Of a DNA stretch of 43,187 nucleotides, positions 19,157 through 28,194 are shown one piece after another; positions within the stretch are counted from its first letter, which is position 1; the number at the start of each line of letters is the position of its first letter. Origin of the DNA: an uncultured Pelagibacteraceae bacterium (GTDB lineage Bacteria; Pseudomonadota; Alphaproteobacteria; Pelagibacterales; Pelagibacteraceae). Made by a program: the position numbers and the translations under genes. The notes under the pieces are model-generated. The model did no database searches and had not been told where the DNA came from. It saw nothing but the letters and a program-made list of their open reading frames with translations. The DNA lies in the NCBI GenBank assembly GCA_902519625.1, contig CABYKS010000005.1, forward strand, positions 1 through 43,187. Reading direction: 5' to 3'.

Positions 19157-19443
19157 TATTCGACTACCTTTGGAACAACAAAAAAATCTTTATTTTCATC
19201 AGGTGAATTTTTAAGAATTTCTTCTCGTATATTTTTTGATTTAATTTCATCTTTTCTAAGTCTTAGTTTTGTTTCAACTATAGAGCTTAAAGGTTCTATA
19301 TTTTCAGTTTTTAATTCATTAAGTTGTTCAATCCACTTAAATATAGAATTTAAATCAGTCTCTAATTTCTTGGCTTTTTCCTCATCTAATGAAATTCTTG
19401 ATAATTTAGATATATGTTTAACTGTTTTAAGATCTATGGTCAT
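19156..19443 (-). CDS. gatC: Asp/Glu-tRNA(Asn/Gln) amidotransferase, subunit C
   Basis: Small (95-residue) subunit that wraps around GatA and stabilises its contact with GatB. Recognised from the N-terminal [27 protein letters not shown] and the later IEPLSSIVE with a proline/glutamate-rich tail ending in FFVVPKVVE. First gene of the leftward gatCAB run; its start faces ruvX across a 49-base divergent gap that must contain both promoters. Confidence 0.95.
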   Translation of the reverse strand: MTIDLKTVKHISKLSRISLDEEKAKKLETDLNSIFKWIEQLNELKTENIEPLSSIVETKLRLRKDEIKSKNIREEILKNSPDENKDFFVVPKVVE

Positions 19444-19492
19444 GTGATATTTAAATTAAGGGCAAATTATCATTAAATATAGAAATTACAAT

Positions 19493-19948
19493 ATGATGAA
19501 CATTAGCGATATAAAGAAGCATATTAATAATAAATCTAGACTAATAGGTATTGATATGGGTTCTAAAAGAGTTGGTTTATCAATTTCTGATGAAAATAGA
19601 AAAGTCGCCACCCCTTTAAAAACGATAAATTATGAGAATATTCAAATCTTAATCGATGAGTTAGGAAAAATAATTAATGAAAATAACGTTCATGCTATTG
19701 TATTTGGAAATCCTAAAAATATGGATGGTACAGAGGGTAGTTCATCCCAATCAGTAAAAGATAAAGCAAAGTTAATATCTGAAAAAATAAAAATACCAAT
19801 ATTTATGTGGGACGAGAGACTTTCGACAGTCGGAGCATTCAATTTATCTAGTCAGCTAGATGTAAATGTTACAAAAAGAGTAAAAAATATAGATGAAAAT
19901 GCTGCTGCCTTTATACTTCAAGGAGTTTTAGATTTTTTAAATAATTAA
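19493..19948 (+). CDS. ruvX: Putative pre-16S rRNA nuclease / Holliday junction resolvase-like YqgF
   Basis: RNase H-fold nuclease family (YqgF/RuvX), implicated in maturation of the 16S rRNA 5' end. The motifs are [27 protein letters not shown] near the N-terminus, [15 protein letters not shown] in the middle and [11 protein letters not shown] with a final [11 protein letters not shown]. Length 151 residues. Two consecutive ATG codons begin the ORF; I used the first. Start of a plus-strand run with pyrB, pyrC, plsY and topA, a gene order common in alphaproteobacteria. Confidence 0.94.
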   Translation: MMNISDIKKHINNKSRLIGIDMGSKRVGLSISDENRKVATPLKTINYENIQILIDELGKIINENNVHAIVFGNPKNMDGTEGSSSQSVKDKAKLISEKIKIPIFMWDERLSTVGAFNLSSQLDVNVTKRVKNIDENAAAFILQGVLDFLNN

Positions 19949-19964
19949 GCTTGCATTATTGGTG

Positions 19965-19980
19965 CTCTATAGCTATAGAG
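19965..19980. repeat. 16-bp perfect palindrome in the ruvX-pyrB gap
   Basis: CTCTATAGCTATAGAG is perfectly self-complementary and lies between the ruvX stop (19948) and the preferred pyrB ATG (19990). As RNA it could form a 6-bp stem with an AGCU loop, ten bases before the start codon. It may be an operator or a leader hairpin controlling pyrB. Function is inferred only. Confidence 0.5.
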
Positions 19981-19989
19981 TTGGTTTTA

Positions 19990-20928
19990 ATGGCAAATGT
20001 AAAAAAAGCTATTAAAATCTCAAAAAAACACCTCCTAGGAATCCAAGATCTATCAATTTCTGATGTAAACTTTATTTTATCAGAAGCGAAACAATTTATT
20101 AATCTAAACAAAAGTAAAAATAAAAAATTAGATATTTTAAGAGGAAAAACACAAATAAATTTATTTTTTGAACCTTCAACACGTACACAAAGCTCATTTG
20201 AATTAGCTGGAAAAAGATTGGGTGCAGATGTTATGTCAATGAATTTAAATAATTCTGCAATAAAAAAAGGAGAAACATTAATAGATACAGCAATGACCCT
20301 CAACGCAATGCATCCTGATATTATAGTAGTAAGGCATCAAGATTCTGGAGCATCAAATTTATTATCTCAAAAAGTTAATTGTGCAGTTTTAAATGCTGGT
20401 GATGGACGAAGAGAACATCCAACGCAAGCTTTGTTAGACGCTTTAACTATTATAGATAGAAAAGAAAAAATTGAAGGATTAAAAATTGCAATTTGTGGAG
20501 ATATTGTTCATTCAAGAGTTGCAAGATCAAATATTTATTTACTTAATATGCTAGGAGCAGAAGTAAATATTGTTGCTCCATCCAATTTAATGCCAAAAGA
20601 TATTGCTAAACTTGGAGTTAACAGTTTTTCAGATATGAAAAAAGGATTGAAAGACTGCGATATTGTTATGATGCTTAGACTTCAAAACGAAAGAATGACT
20701 AGTTCTTTTCTTTCATCTAATAGAGAATATTATGAATACTATGGGTTAACAACAGATAAATTAAAATTTGCTAAAGACGATGCGTTAATAATGCACCCTG
20801 GTCCAATGAATAGAGGTATAGAAATTGATACAAATTTAGCTGATGACATAAATAAAAGCGTAATAAAAGAACAAGTCGAACTTGGTGTAGCTGTAAGAAT
20901 GGCTTGCCTTAAAATATTTTGTGAATGA
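19990..20928 (+). CDS. pyrB: Aspartate carbamoyltransferase, catalytic subunit
   Basis: ATCase transfers the carbamoyl group to aspartate, the committed step of pyrimidine synthesis. The carbamoyl phosphate site [16 protein letters not shown] (STRT at 63-66 from my start), [32 protein letters not shown] and [13 protein letters not shown] are all present. The ORF track starts at a TTG (19951), but those residues do not look like the family and include the palindromic leader. The ATG at 19990 gives 312 residues and the usual N-terminus. The end overlaps the dihydroorotase-like gene by four bases. No pyrI regulatory subunit gene is nearby. Confidence 0.95.
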   Translation: MANVKKAIKISKKHLLGIQDLSISDVNFILSEAKQFINLNKSKNKKLDILRGKTQINLFFEPSTRTQSSFELAGKRLGADVMSMNLNNSAIKKGETLIDTAMTLNAMHPDIIVVRHQDSGASNLLSQKVNCAVLNAGDGRREHPTQALLDALTIIDRKEKIEGLKIAICGDIVHSRVARSNIYLLNMLGAEVNIVAPSNLMPKDIAKLGVNSFSDMKKGLKDCDIVMMLRLQNERMTSSFLSSNREYYEYYGLTTDKLKFAKDDALIMHPGPMNRGIEIDTNLADDINKSVIKEQVELGVAVRMACLKIFCE

Positions 20929-22214
20929 TGAAAAAAAAATACTTTTTAAATGCCAATATAATTGATCCTCAAAACTCTATAGATGAAGTTGGTGGTTTAA
21001 TAATTGGTGAGAATGGATTAATTGAAGCTGTAGGTAAAAAAGTAAATATAAACAATATATCTTCCAGAGAAAAATATATTGATTTAAAAGGGAAACATAT
21101 TATTCCAGGAATTGTTGATATGAAGGTTTTTGTTGGTGAGCCGGGATTTGAATATAAAGAAAATTTTAGAACGTTAAGCGAAGCTTCACTATCAGGTGGT
21201 GTTACATCCGTAGTTACAATGCCAAATACAGATCCTATCATTGATAATGTTTCAATAGTTGATTTTTTAAAAAGAAGAGGAAGAGACAAAGCTAAAATTA
21301 ATATATATCCAACAGCATCTTTAACAAAAAACCTTGAAGGTACAAATATGACAGAGTTTGGTCTATTACAGGCCAAAGGTATTGTGGGATTTACTGATGG
21401 TTATAAAACAATTCAAAATACAAGATTAATGTCAAGAATAATGAGATCAGCATATGATCTAAATTCTTTAATTATGCAACATGTCGAAGATAAAGAACTA
21501 GCAAAAGACGGAATGGTAAATGATGGGATTGTTTCAACAAAACTAGGTCTTCAAGGTATTTCGGATTTGGCTGAAAAAATTATTATTGAGAGAGATTTAA
21601 CTTTATTGGAGGATTTCAATTGCAGATATCATATATCACAAATTTCATCACAAAAATCTCTAGATGTAATTAAAAAAAGAAAAGAAAATGTAGAATTCAC
21701 CTGTGGTGTTTCTATAAATAATTTGTCCTTAAATGAAAATGATATAGGTGACTTTAGAACATTTTTAAAATTATCACCTCCATTAAGAACTGAAGATGAT
21801 AGGTTAGCCTTGATTAAAGGAGTAAATAACGATTTAATTGATGTAATAGTTTCTGACCATAAACCTGAGGATGAGGAACAAAAAAGACTAACATTTGCTC
21901 AAGCTGCAACAGGTGCTTCTGGAATTGAAACACTATTACCTTTGGCTCTAGAACTCTATCACAACGAATCTATAAAGCTAAACAAAATAATTAAAGCATT
22001 AACTTGTAATCCAGCTAAAATTTTAAAAATAAATAAAGGAAACTTAAGTATTGGTAATGAAGCTGATTTTTGCATACTTGATATAAATAAACCTTGGGTA
22101 GTTAAAAAAGAAAATTTAATATCAAAGTCTAAGAATACATCTATTGAAGGAAGAAAATTGCAAGGTAAAATAACAAATACATTTGTAAAAGGAGAAGAGT
22201 TATTTAAAATTTAA
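20925..22214 (+). CDS. pyrC: Dihydroorotase-family protein beside pyrB; metal ligands largely missing (PyrC/PyrX-like)
   Basis: Amidohydrolase-superfamily protein of 429 residues in the dihydroorotase position after pyrB. Family fold is clear ([46 protein letters not shown]). Several residues expected to bind the catalytic zinc pair are changed. The HxH after PGIVDM reads KVF, the second histidine of the HxxH-type segment reads YHISQIS, and the PHH segment reads [11 protein letters not shown] keeps the late Asp. Related alphaproteobacterial proteins beside pyrB share this pattern and are annotated as dihydroorotase. By analogy with pseudomonad PyrC' it may be a non-catalytic partner of PyrB, with the active enzyme elsewhere. 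Family confident, activity doubtful. Confidence 0.85.
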   Translation: MMKKKYFLNANIIDPQNSIDEVGGLIIGENGLIEAVGKKVNINNISSREKYIDLKGKHIIPGIVDMKVFVGEPGFEYKENFRTLSEASLSGGVTSVVTMPNTDPIIDNVSIVDFLKRRGRDKAKINIYPTASLTKNLEGTNMTEFGLLQAKGIVGFTDGYKTIQNTRLMSRIMRSAYDLNSLIMQHVEDKELAKDGMVNDGIVSTKLGLQGISDLAEKIIIERDLTLLEDFNCRYHISQISSQKSLDVIKKRKENVEFTCGVSINNLSLNENDIGDFRTFLKLSPPLRTEDDRLALIKGVNNDLIDVIVSDHKPEDEEQKRLTFAQAATGASGIETLLPLALELYHNESIKLNKIIKALTCNPAKILKINKGNLSIGNEADFCILDINKPWVVKKENLISKSKNTSIEGRKLQGKITNTFVKGEELFKI

Positions 22215-22216
22215 TT

Positions 22217-22795
22217 ATGGAATTAATTCTAGTTATCTCGATTTCCTATCTGATGGGATCTATTCCTTTTGGACTAATATTAACAAAAGTTTTTCTAAAA
22301 AAAGATATAAGAGATGTTGGTTCTGGAAACATAGGAGCTACTAACGTTTTAAGAACTGGAAATAAACTAATAGGATATTTTACTTTAATATTAGATGTTT
22401 TAAAAGCTGTGATTCCAGTGTTATATGTTAAATTAAATTTTCCAGAATTAGTTTACATTTCATCTTTATCAACTTTCATTGGACACGTATTTCCTATTTG
22501 GTTAAAATTTAAAGGTGGAAAAGGTGTAGCCACATATGTTGGTATATTATTTTCTATAAATTATTTTTTTGGAATTATATTTATTGTTTCATGGTTAATA
22601 ATTTTTTTTATTTCAAAATATTCTTCACTTGGATCAATCTTATCAAGTTTGTTAATTCCAATTTTTGTTTTTTTAAATTCAAGTTATGAAAATCAATATT
22701 TTTTCATAATAATGTTTGTTTTAATTTTATATACTCATAGAGAAAATGTTAAACGGCTGATAAATAAAGAAGAATCCAAGACTAAAATTTATTAA
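22217..22795 (+). CDS. plsY: Glycerol-3-phosphate acyltransferase PlsY
   Basis: Inner-membrane acyltransferase that transfers the acyl chain from acyl-phosphate to glycerol 3-phosphate, starting phospholipid synthesis. The conserved loops are visible: GSIPFGLILTKVF, DVGSGNIGATNVLRTGN and FPIWLKFKGGKGVATYVG. About five hydrophobic segments can be read. Length 192 residues. Two bases after the dihydroorotase-like gene, 39 bases before topA; the usual PlsX partner is not in this window. Confidence 0.95.
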   Translation: MELILVISISYLMGSIPFGLILTKVFLKKDIRDVGSGNIGATNVLRTGNKLIGYFTLILDVLKAVIPVLYVKLNFPELVYISSLSTFIGHVFPIWLKFKGGKGVATYVGILFSINYFFGIIFIVSWLIIFFISKYSSLGSILSSLLIPIFVFLNSSYENQYFFIIMFVLILYTHRENVKRLINKEESKTKIY

Positions 22796-22834
22796 TTTGA
22801 CTATTGATCTATTTTTTGTGTAGTTTCATTAATT

Positions 22835-25381
22835 ATGAATCTGGTCATAGTTGAAAGTCCGGCAAAAGCTAAAACAATTAACAAATATTTGGGTGTTAAT
22901 TATACAGTTTTAGCAAGTTATGGTCATATAAGAGATCTTCCATCCAAAAATGGGTCTGTAGATCCTGAAGATAAATTCAAAATGATATGGGAAGTTGATA
23001 GTTTTTCAAAAAAATATTTAAAAGAAATTACTGATGCTGCAAAAAAATCAGAAAAAATTATTCTCGCAACAGACCCTGATCGTGAAGGTGAAGCAATAGC
23101 TTGGCATGTAAGAGAGTACTTGGAAGAAAAAAAACTTTTAAAGGATAAAAAAATTGAAAGAGTAGTTTTTAATGAAATAACTAAAAAAGCTGTAACTAAT
23201 GGAATCGATAATCCACGAAGCATAGAAACCAACTTAGTTGATGCTTATATGGCAAGAAGAGCTTTAGATTATTTGGTTGGATTTAACATCTCCCCTATTC
23301 TATGGACAAAATTACCAGGTTCAAAATCTGCAGGTAGAGTTCAATCTGTTGCATTAAGATTGCTTACTGAAAGAGAGCATGAAATAGAACAATTTAAACC
23401 TGAAGAATTTTGGTCTTTAAATGTAAATTTCAAAAACGCAAAAGGTGATATTTTAAATTCAAATATTGTATTATTAAATAATTCAAAAATAGAAAAATTC
23501 TCTTTTAAAAATAAAGAAGATATAAATGACGCTATAGAATTAATTAAAAAATCAAAATACAAGATTTCAGATATTAGTTCTAAAATATATACAAGAAATC
23601 CTCTTGGTCCGTTCACTACATCTACACTTCAACAAACTTCTTCAAGTAAATTAGGTTTTGGAGCTTCTAGAACTATGCAAATTGCTCAAAGATTATATCA
23701 AGGAATAGATATTGAGGGTGATACCGTTGGATTGATCACTTACATGAGAACTGATGGTACAAACATATCAAACGATTCTGTTATTGACTTTAGGGATTTT
23801 ATAAAAAATTCTTACGGTAATAATTATTTGCCAAAAGAACCTAATAATTACTCAGGCAAAAAAGCTAAGAATGCACAAGAAGCTCATGAAGCTATAAGAC
23901 CTACAGATATAAGTAGAACTCCAGAGTCAATAAAAAAATTCTTAAGTACAGATCAAAATAAACTATATAATTTAATTTGGTCTAGAGCTTTATCATCACA
24001 AATGGAAGCAGCAAAATTTGATAGAAAAACCATTACAATAAATTCTGATAACGGTTTAAACCAGTTTAAATGTTCAGGTTCAACAATTAAATTTGATGGT
24101 TTTTTAAAACTTTCAAGAATTGATGAAAATGAAGATGAAAAAATTCTTCCAGATGTAAATAAAGAAGAAGTTTTAGTTAATGATTTTATTGATGAACAGC
24201 ACTACACACAACCACCTCCTCGATATTCTGAGGCAAGTTTGGTAAAAAAACTTGAAGAATTAGGCATAGGAAGACCGTCTACATATGCAAGTATTATTTC
24301 AGTAATATCCAATAGAGGATATGCAGATGTAATTAATAAACGTTTTTTTCCAACTGATAGAGGAAAATTATTATCTGCATTTTTAGAAAAATTATTCTCA
24401 AAATATGTCGACTATGGATTTACAGCTGGTTTAGAAGATCAGCTTGACGATATTACGACTGGTAAAGAAGAATGGATAAAAGTCCTTGATAATTTTTGGA
24501 AAGACTTCAATACAAATGTATCAAACGTTAAGGAAAAGCGAACTCGAGAAGTATTAGATTTACTTAATGAAAGCCTTGGAGAACTAATTTTCGAAGCTGA
24601 TGAAAACGGAAAAATTAATAGAAGCTGTAAATTATGTAACAATGGTGAATTAAGTTTGAAAAATAGTTTTAGAGGAGGCGCATTCATAGGTTGTTCAAAT
24701 TATCCAGAATGTAAATTTACCAGACCTTTATCTAAGTCTAAAGCTAATGATCAATACGCATTAGCAGAGCCTAAATTAATTGGACAAAATGATAATGGTA
24801 AAGACATTTATTTAAAAAATGGAAGATTTGGTCCATATCTTCAATATGAAATGATTGATGAAGAAATACAAACTAAAAAGAAAAAAAAGAAAAAAGAAAA
24901 CGATAATTTAAAGAATGTATCTATACCCAAAGGAATAAATATAGATCAAATTGATTTGGAAAAATCTAAATATTTGTGTTCGCTTCCAAAAATTTTAGGA
25001 CAGCACCCTGAAAATGGAAAAGATATAACAGTAAATTCAGGTAGATTTGGGCCATATCTTAAATGTGATAATAAGTCAGCGAGACTAGAAAATGTTGATG
25101 AACTTTTTACAATAGGTCTTAATAGAGCAATTACATTAATAGCAGAAGCAAAACCAGGAAGAATCTCTTCATCGTTAATAAAAGATTTAGGTGAGCATCC
25201 TGAGGACAAAAAACCAGTAAGAATTATGAAAGGACAGTATGGACCTTATATAAAATATAAATCTCTAAATGCTACTATACCTGAAGAAAAAGACCCTTTA
25301 GAACTCAATATGGAAGATGCATTAATTTTAATTGAAAAGAGAAAAGAATACGATAAGTCTAAGAAAAGGAAAAAAAAATAA
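22835..25381 (+). CDS. topA: DNA topoisomerase I
   Basis: Type IA topoisomerase that relaxes negative supercoils. The TOPRIM domain opens the protein (MNLVIVESPAKAKTI, ATDPDREGEAIAWH). The catalytic tyrosine is Tyr303 in GLITYMRTDGT. RPSTYASIISVI follows, then one four-cysteine zinc finger (CKLCNNGEL...FIGCSNYPECKF). Three C-terminal topoisomerase repeats follow (GRFGPYLQYE, GRFGPYLKCD, GQYGPYIKYK), separated by a lysine-rich spacer, and the end is basic. Length 848 residues. A TTGACT sits just after the plsY stop in the 39-base gap and may belong to a weak promoter. The stop overlaps the next ORF (TAATG). Confidence 0.97.
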   Translation: MNLVIVESPAKAKTINKYLGVNYTVLASYGHIRDLPSKNGSVDPEDKFKMIWEVDSFSKKYLKEITDAAKKSEKIILATDPDREGEAIAWHVREYLEEKKLLKDKKIERVVFNEITKKAVTNGIDNPRSIETNLVDAYMARRALDYLVGFNISPILWTKLPGSKSAGRVQSVALRLLTEREHEIEQFKPEEFWSLNVNFKNAKGDILNSNIVLLNNSKIEKFSFKNKEDINDAIELIKKSKYKISDISSKIYTRNPLGPFTTSTLQQTSSSKLGFGASRTMQIAQRLYQGIDIEGDTVGLITYMRTDGTNISNDSVIDFRDFIKNSYGNNYLPKEPNNYSGKKAKNAQEAHEAIRPTDISRTPESIKKFLSTDQNKLYNLIWSRALSSQMEAAKFDRKTITINSDNGLNQFKCSGSTIKFDGFLKLSRIDENEDEKILPDVNKEEVLVNDFIDEQHYTQPPPRYSEASLVKKLEELGIGRPSTYASIISVISNRGYADVINKRFFPTDRGKLLSAFLEKLFSKYVDYGFTAGLEDQLDDITTGKEEWIKVLDNFWKDFNTNVSNVKEKRTREVLDLLNESLGELIFEADENGKINRSCKLCNNGELSLKNSFRGGAFIGCSNYPECKFTRPLSKSKANDQYALAEPKLIGQNDNGKDIYLKNGRFGPYLQYEMIDEEIQTKKKKKKKENDNLKNVSIPKGINIDQIDLEKSKYLCSLPKILGQHPENGKDITVNSGRFGPYLKCDNKSARLENVDELFTIGLNRAITLIAEAKPGRISSSLIKDLGEHPEDKKPVRIMKGQYGPYIKYKSLNATIPEEKDPLELNMEDALILIEKRKEYDKSKKRKKK

Positions 25382-25593
25382 TGAAAAAAATTCTAGCATT
25401 AATTTTTATTTTAATACTTACAACAAATTATGCCCACTCATCTGATGACTGTAAACAGTATAAAAAACTTTCAAAAGATTATTTAAAATGTTTGGGAGGA
25501 AAGTTAAAAGGTAAATCATCTAGTGTAGGTTTGGATACAAGTAATATAAAAGAAAAAAAAACCTTGAGTGACTGGTTTAAAAAGAAAAAATGA
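25381..25593 (+). CDS. Small exported protein of unknown function (70 aa, two cysteines)
   Basis: Not recognised. The N-terminus is a classic signal peptide (MKKILALIFILILTTNYAHS, probable cleavage after AHS). That leaves a mature chain of about 50 residues with two cysteines, Cys24 and Cys37, a lysine-rich body, a GLDTSNIKEKK segment and the ending TLSDWFKKKK. The two cysteines could form a periplasmic disulfide (inference). It is tied into the operon: TAATG overlap with topA and an ATGA overlap with the next gene, which supports that it is translated. I recall similar short lysine-rich DWFKKK-type tails in SAR11 proteins, but cannot verify this. Confidence 0.75.
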   Translation: MKKILALIFILILTTNYAHSSDDCKQYKKLSKDYLKCLGGKLKGKSSSVGLDTSNIKEKKTLSDWFKKKK

Positions 25594-26051
25594 GTTTTGA
25601 AGAAAATATAAAAAATGAAAAATTCAAATTACCAGAAGCAGCATCTCCAGTTGGTTCTTACGTTGCAACAAAAATAGTTAATAAATTATTGTATATTTCT
25701 GGCCAAATTTCAATTGATGAAAATGGAAATTTAATTAAAGGTAAACTTGGAAAAGAGTTAAATACTGAAGATGGATATAATGCTGCAATAAGATGTGCTT
25801 TAGGTATAGTAGCTCAAGCAAAAAAATCTTGTAATAATGATTTATCGAAAATTAAAGCTTGTATTAAATTAACAGGATTTGTTAATTCTACAGATGATTA
25901 TATTGAACAACCAAAAGTGATTAATGGTGCATCTGACACTATAGTTAAGATTTTTGGTGAAAGTGGAATGCACACAAGAGCTGCCGTTAGTACAAATAGT
26001 CTTCCTCTAGGTGTTGCCGTTGAGATTGATGCAATTTTTGAATTAAATTAA
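25590..26051 (+). CDS. RidA/YjgF-family protein
   Basis: Member of the RidA (YjgF/YER057c/UK114) superfamily; archetypal RidA hydrolyses reactive enamine/imine intermediates from PLP enzymes. Visible features are the LYISGQISIDENGNLIKGKLG core and the C-terminal HTRAAVSTNSLPLGVAVEIDAIFEL, whose arginine corresponds to the substrate-carboxylate-binding residue of RidA. At 153 residues it is longer than RidA proper (about 128), like the extended subfamily common in alphaproteobacteria, so the exact substrate is unknown. Ends one base before the convergent ugd stop. Confidence 0.88.
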   Translation: MSFEENIKNEKFKLPEAASPVGSYVATKIVNKLLYISGQISIDENGNLIKGKLGKELNTEDGYNAAIRCALGIVAQAKKSCNNDLSKIKACIKLTGFVNSTDDYIEQPKVINGASDTIVKIFGESGMHTRAAVSTNSLPLGVAVEIDAIFELN

Positions 26052-26052
26052 A

Positions 26053-27351
26053 TTATCTTCCAATACTAAAATATCTAATTTTATCTTTTTTCATTTTGTG
26101 TACTGAATAAATATTTCTCATATCATAAACAACAAACTTATTTTTTTTAACAATTTTTTTAAAATTGAGTAGCTTAAATTCATTCCATTCAGTGTGAATA
26201 ATAATGAGATCACTTTTTAAACATGCCAAAGATATATTGTTACAAAAATTAACATTTTTTAGGTTATCAAAATTTATTTTTTTTCCTGATGGGTCAAAAT
26301 ATTTTATATTCGCTCCTTTTCTGTGTAGTCGTGGAATCATAAATAAGCTAGATGCTTCTCTCATGTCATCAGTATTTGGTTTAAAAGTAACACCTAAAAA
26401 AGTAATATTTTTATTTTTGATTTTGTTATTTAATATTTTTTCAACTCTTTTTGTTAATAACAATTTTCTTTCATTATTAGATTTTATAACACTTTTTATT
26501 ATTGATAGATTAGAGTTAAAGGAACTAGCGGTATCAACAATAGCTCTTGTATCTTTTGGAAAGCAAGATCCACCATAAGCAGGTCCTGCACGCAAAAATC
26601 TATCACCTATACGTTGGTCCAAGCCCATTCCTAGAGATACATCTTTTATATTAACTCCAGTTTTTTCACATAAATTTGCAAGTTCATTAATGTATGAAAT
26701 TTTGGTAGCCAAAAAAGCATTTGATGCATACTTGATTAATTCAGCACCTCTTCTAGAAGTGTTAAAAAACCTACTAGTTTTTTTAATAACTGGTAAGTAC
26801 AAAGATTTAAGTATTTTAATAGCTTTTTTGCTATCAGTTCCAATGACTACTCTGTCAGGATAAATAAAATCTCTAATAGCCTCCCCTTCTCTTAAAAATT
26901 CTGGATTTGATACCACATCAACAAGTTTTCTTTTTTTTAAATTTTTAAGAATATTTTCTATTTTATCTCCTGTTGAAACTGGAACAGTAGATTTTGTAAT
27001 TATAATTTTATATTTTTTTATAGATTTTTTTAATTCTTTAGCAACTTGAAAAACATATTTTAGATCTGCTGAATAACCATTTTTTTTTGTAGGAGTTCCA
27101 ACGCATATAAATATAATATCTGAATTTATTACTGCGTGTTTTAAATCTGTAGTGAAAATTAATCTTTTTTGTTTATAATTTTTCTTTAATATTTCTTCTA
27201 AGCCAGGCTCGTAGATTGGAATTTTTCCTGAATTTAAAGAATTTATTTTATCTTTATTATTATCTACACAATAAACTGTGTTACCTAAATCAGAGAAACA
27301 TACACCACTGACGAGTCCAACATAACCTGTACCTATCATGCATAGTTTCAT
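26053..27351 (-). CDS. ugd: UDP-glucose 6-dehydrogenase
   Basis: Oxidises UDP-glucose to UDP-glucuronate with two NAD+. The Rossmann motif MIGTGYVGLVSGVCFSDLGN opens the protein, FICVGTPTKKNG and VVSNPEFLREGEAI follow, and the catalytic Cys263 is in AYGGSCFPKDTRA. The C-terminal domain has FLGVTFKPNTDDMREASS. Length 432 residues. Start overlaps the galU end by four bases, so substrate supplier and user are co-translated. Product use (polysaccharide, lipid sugar or glycosyl transfer) cannot be told from the neighbours. Confidence 0.96.
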   Translation of the reverse strand: MKLCMIGTGYVGLVSGVCFSDLGNTVYCVDNNKDKINSLNSGKIPIYEPGLEEILKKNYKQKRLIFTTDLKHAVINSDIIFICVGTPTKKNGYSADLKYVFQVAKELKKSIKKYKIIITKSTVPVSTGDKIENILKNLKKRKLVDVVSNPEFLREGEAIRDFIYPDRVVIGTDSKKAIKILKSLYLPVIKKTSRFFNTSRRGAELIKYASNAFLATKISYINELANLCEKTGVNIKDVSLGMGLDQRIGDRFLRAGPAYGGSCFPKDTRAIVDTASSFNSNLSIIKSVIKSNNERKLLLTKRVEKILNNKIKNKNITFLGVTFKPNTDDMREASSLFMIPRLHRKGANIKYFDPSGKKINFDNLKNVNFCNNISLACLKSDLIIIHTEWNEFKLLNFKKIVKKNKFVVYDMRNIYSVHKMKKDKIRYFSIGR

Positions 27352-28163
27352 ATTTTCGATATCTCTATTGATGAATTTATATAACCTTCCATTGTCCCGC
27401 AGTCTAAATATTTTCCTTTAAAATTATGACCAACAAAGATTTCACCATCCTTTATTAATCTTCTTATAGAATCAGTGATATGTATTTCACCACCTTTACC
27501 TTTTTTCTGATTTTGTAGTTTTTTTAATATTTTTTTTGGCAGTATATATCGACCGATAACTGCATTGTTAGACGGTGCTGATTTAATATCTGGTTTTTCA
27601 ATAACATCATTAATATAAAAATTATTTTTATTTATATTATTTTTTTTTGAATATACACCCCATCTATTAACAGTTTTTTTTTGTACTCTCATGCTAGCCA
27701 TAACAGAACACTTTTTCTTATTATGTATTAAAATCATATCTTTCGAACAATTTCTTTTTATTATTAAATCATCTGGTAATAACATCAAAAAAAATTTATC
27801 TTTTATTAAATTTTTAGTTTTTAAAACAGCATCACCTGTACCTTTTGGATTATTTTGATAAACAAATTTTATCATTTTTTTATATTTTTTAATTTTTTTG
27901 TATTCATTAATAATTCTTAAATCTCTCTTCTTTTTAATTATTTTTTGATAGAATTTATCATTATAAAAATATTTTTTTATAATTTCTTTTTTTTTTGAGA
28001 TTATAAAAATTATTTCTTTAATTCCCGCATCAATACATTCATCAATTATATACTCAAGACCTGGTTTACCATTTATTGGCAAAAGTTCTTTAGCATAAAC
28101 ACTTGTTAAAGGTAATAATCTTGTACCTAATCCTGCTAGTGGTATTATTGCTTGTCTTATCAT
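27348..28163 (-). CDS. galU: UTP-glucose-1-phosphate uridylyltransferase
   Basis: Makes UDP-glucose from UTP and glucose 1-phosphate. The nucleotidyltransferase signature is AIIPLAGLGTRLLPLTSVYAKELLP, with a lysine-containing KELLP where KEMLP is common. This is followed by PGLEYIIDECIDAGI, FVYQNNPKGTGDAVL, LLPDDLII and the C-terminal FKGKYLDCGTMEGYI. Length 271 residues is slightly short for GalU (about 290-300). First gene of a two-gene unit with ugd, diverging from panC across only 31 bases. Confidence 0.93.
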   Translation of the reverse strand: MIRQAIIPLAGLGTRLLPLTSVYAKELLPINGKPGLEYIIDECIDAGIKEIIFIISKKKEIIKKYFYNDKFYQKIIKKKRDLRIINEYKKIKKYKKMIKFVYQNNPKGTGDAVLKTKNLIKDKFFLMLLPDDLIIKRNCSKDMILIHNKKKCSVMASMRVQKKTVNRWGVYSKKNNINKNNFYINDVIEKPDIKSAPSNNAVIGRYILPKKILKKLQNQKKGKGGEIHITDSIRRLIKDGEIFVGHNFKGKYLDCGTMEGYINSSIEISKI

Positions 28164-28194
28164 TAGAATGTATTAATTAAATGAATTACCATAA

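Noticed and set aside
19447-19480. Inverted repeat ATATTTAA ... TTAAATAT between gatC and ruvX
   Set aside because: Only A and T, short, 18 bases apart; expected by chance in this composition.
19951-19989. TTG-started N-terminal extension of pyrB in the ORF track
   Set aside because: The extra residues do not resemble the family and the stretch includes the 16-bp palindrome; ATG at 19990 fits better.
24875-24905. Long A-rich run in topA as a possible frameshift site or assembly error
   Set aside because: The reading frame stays open and the topoisomerase repeats continue in frame on both sides.
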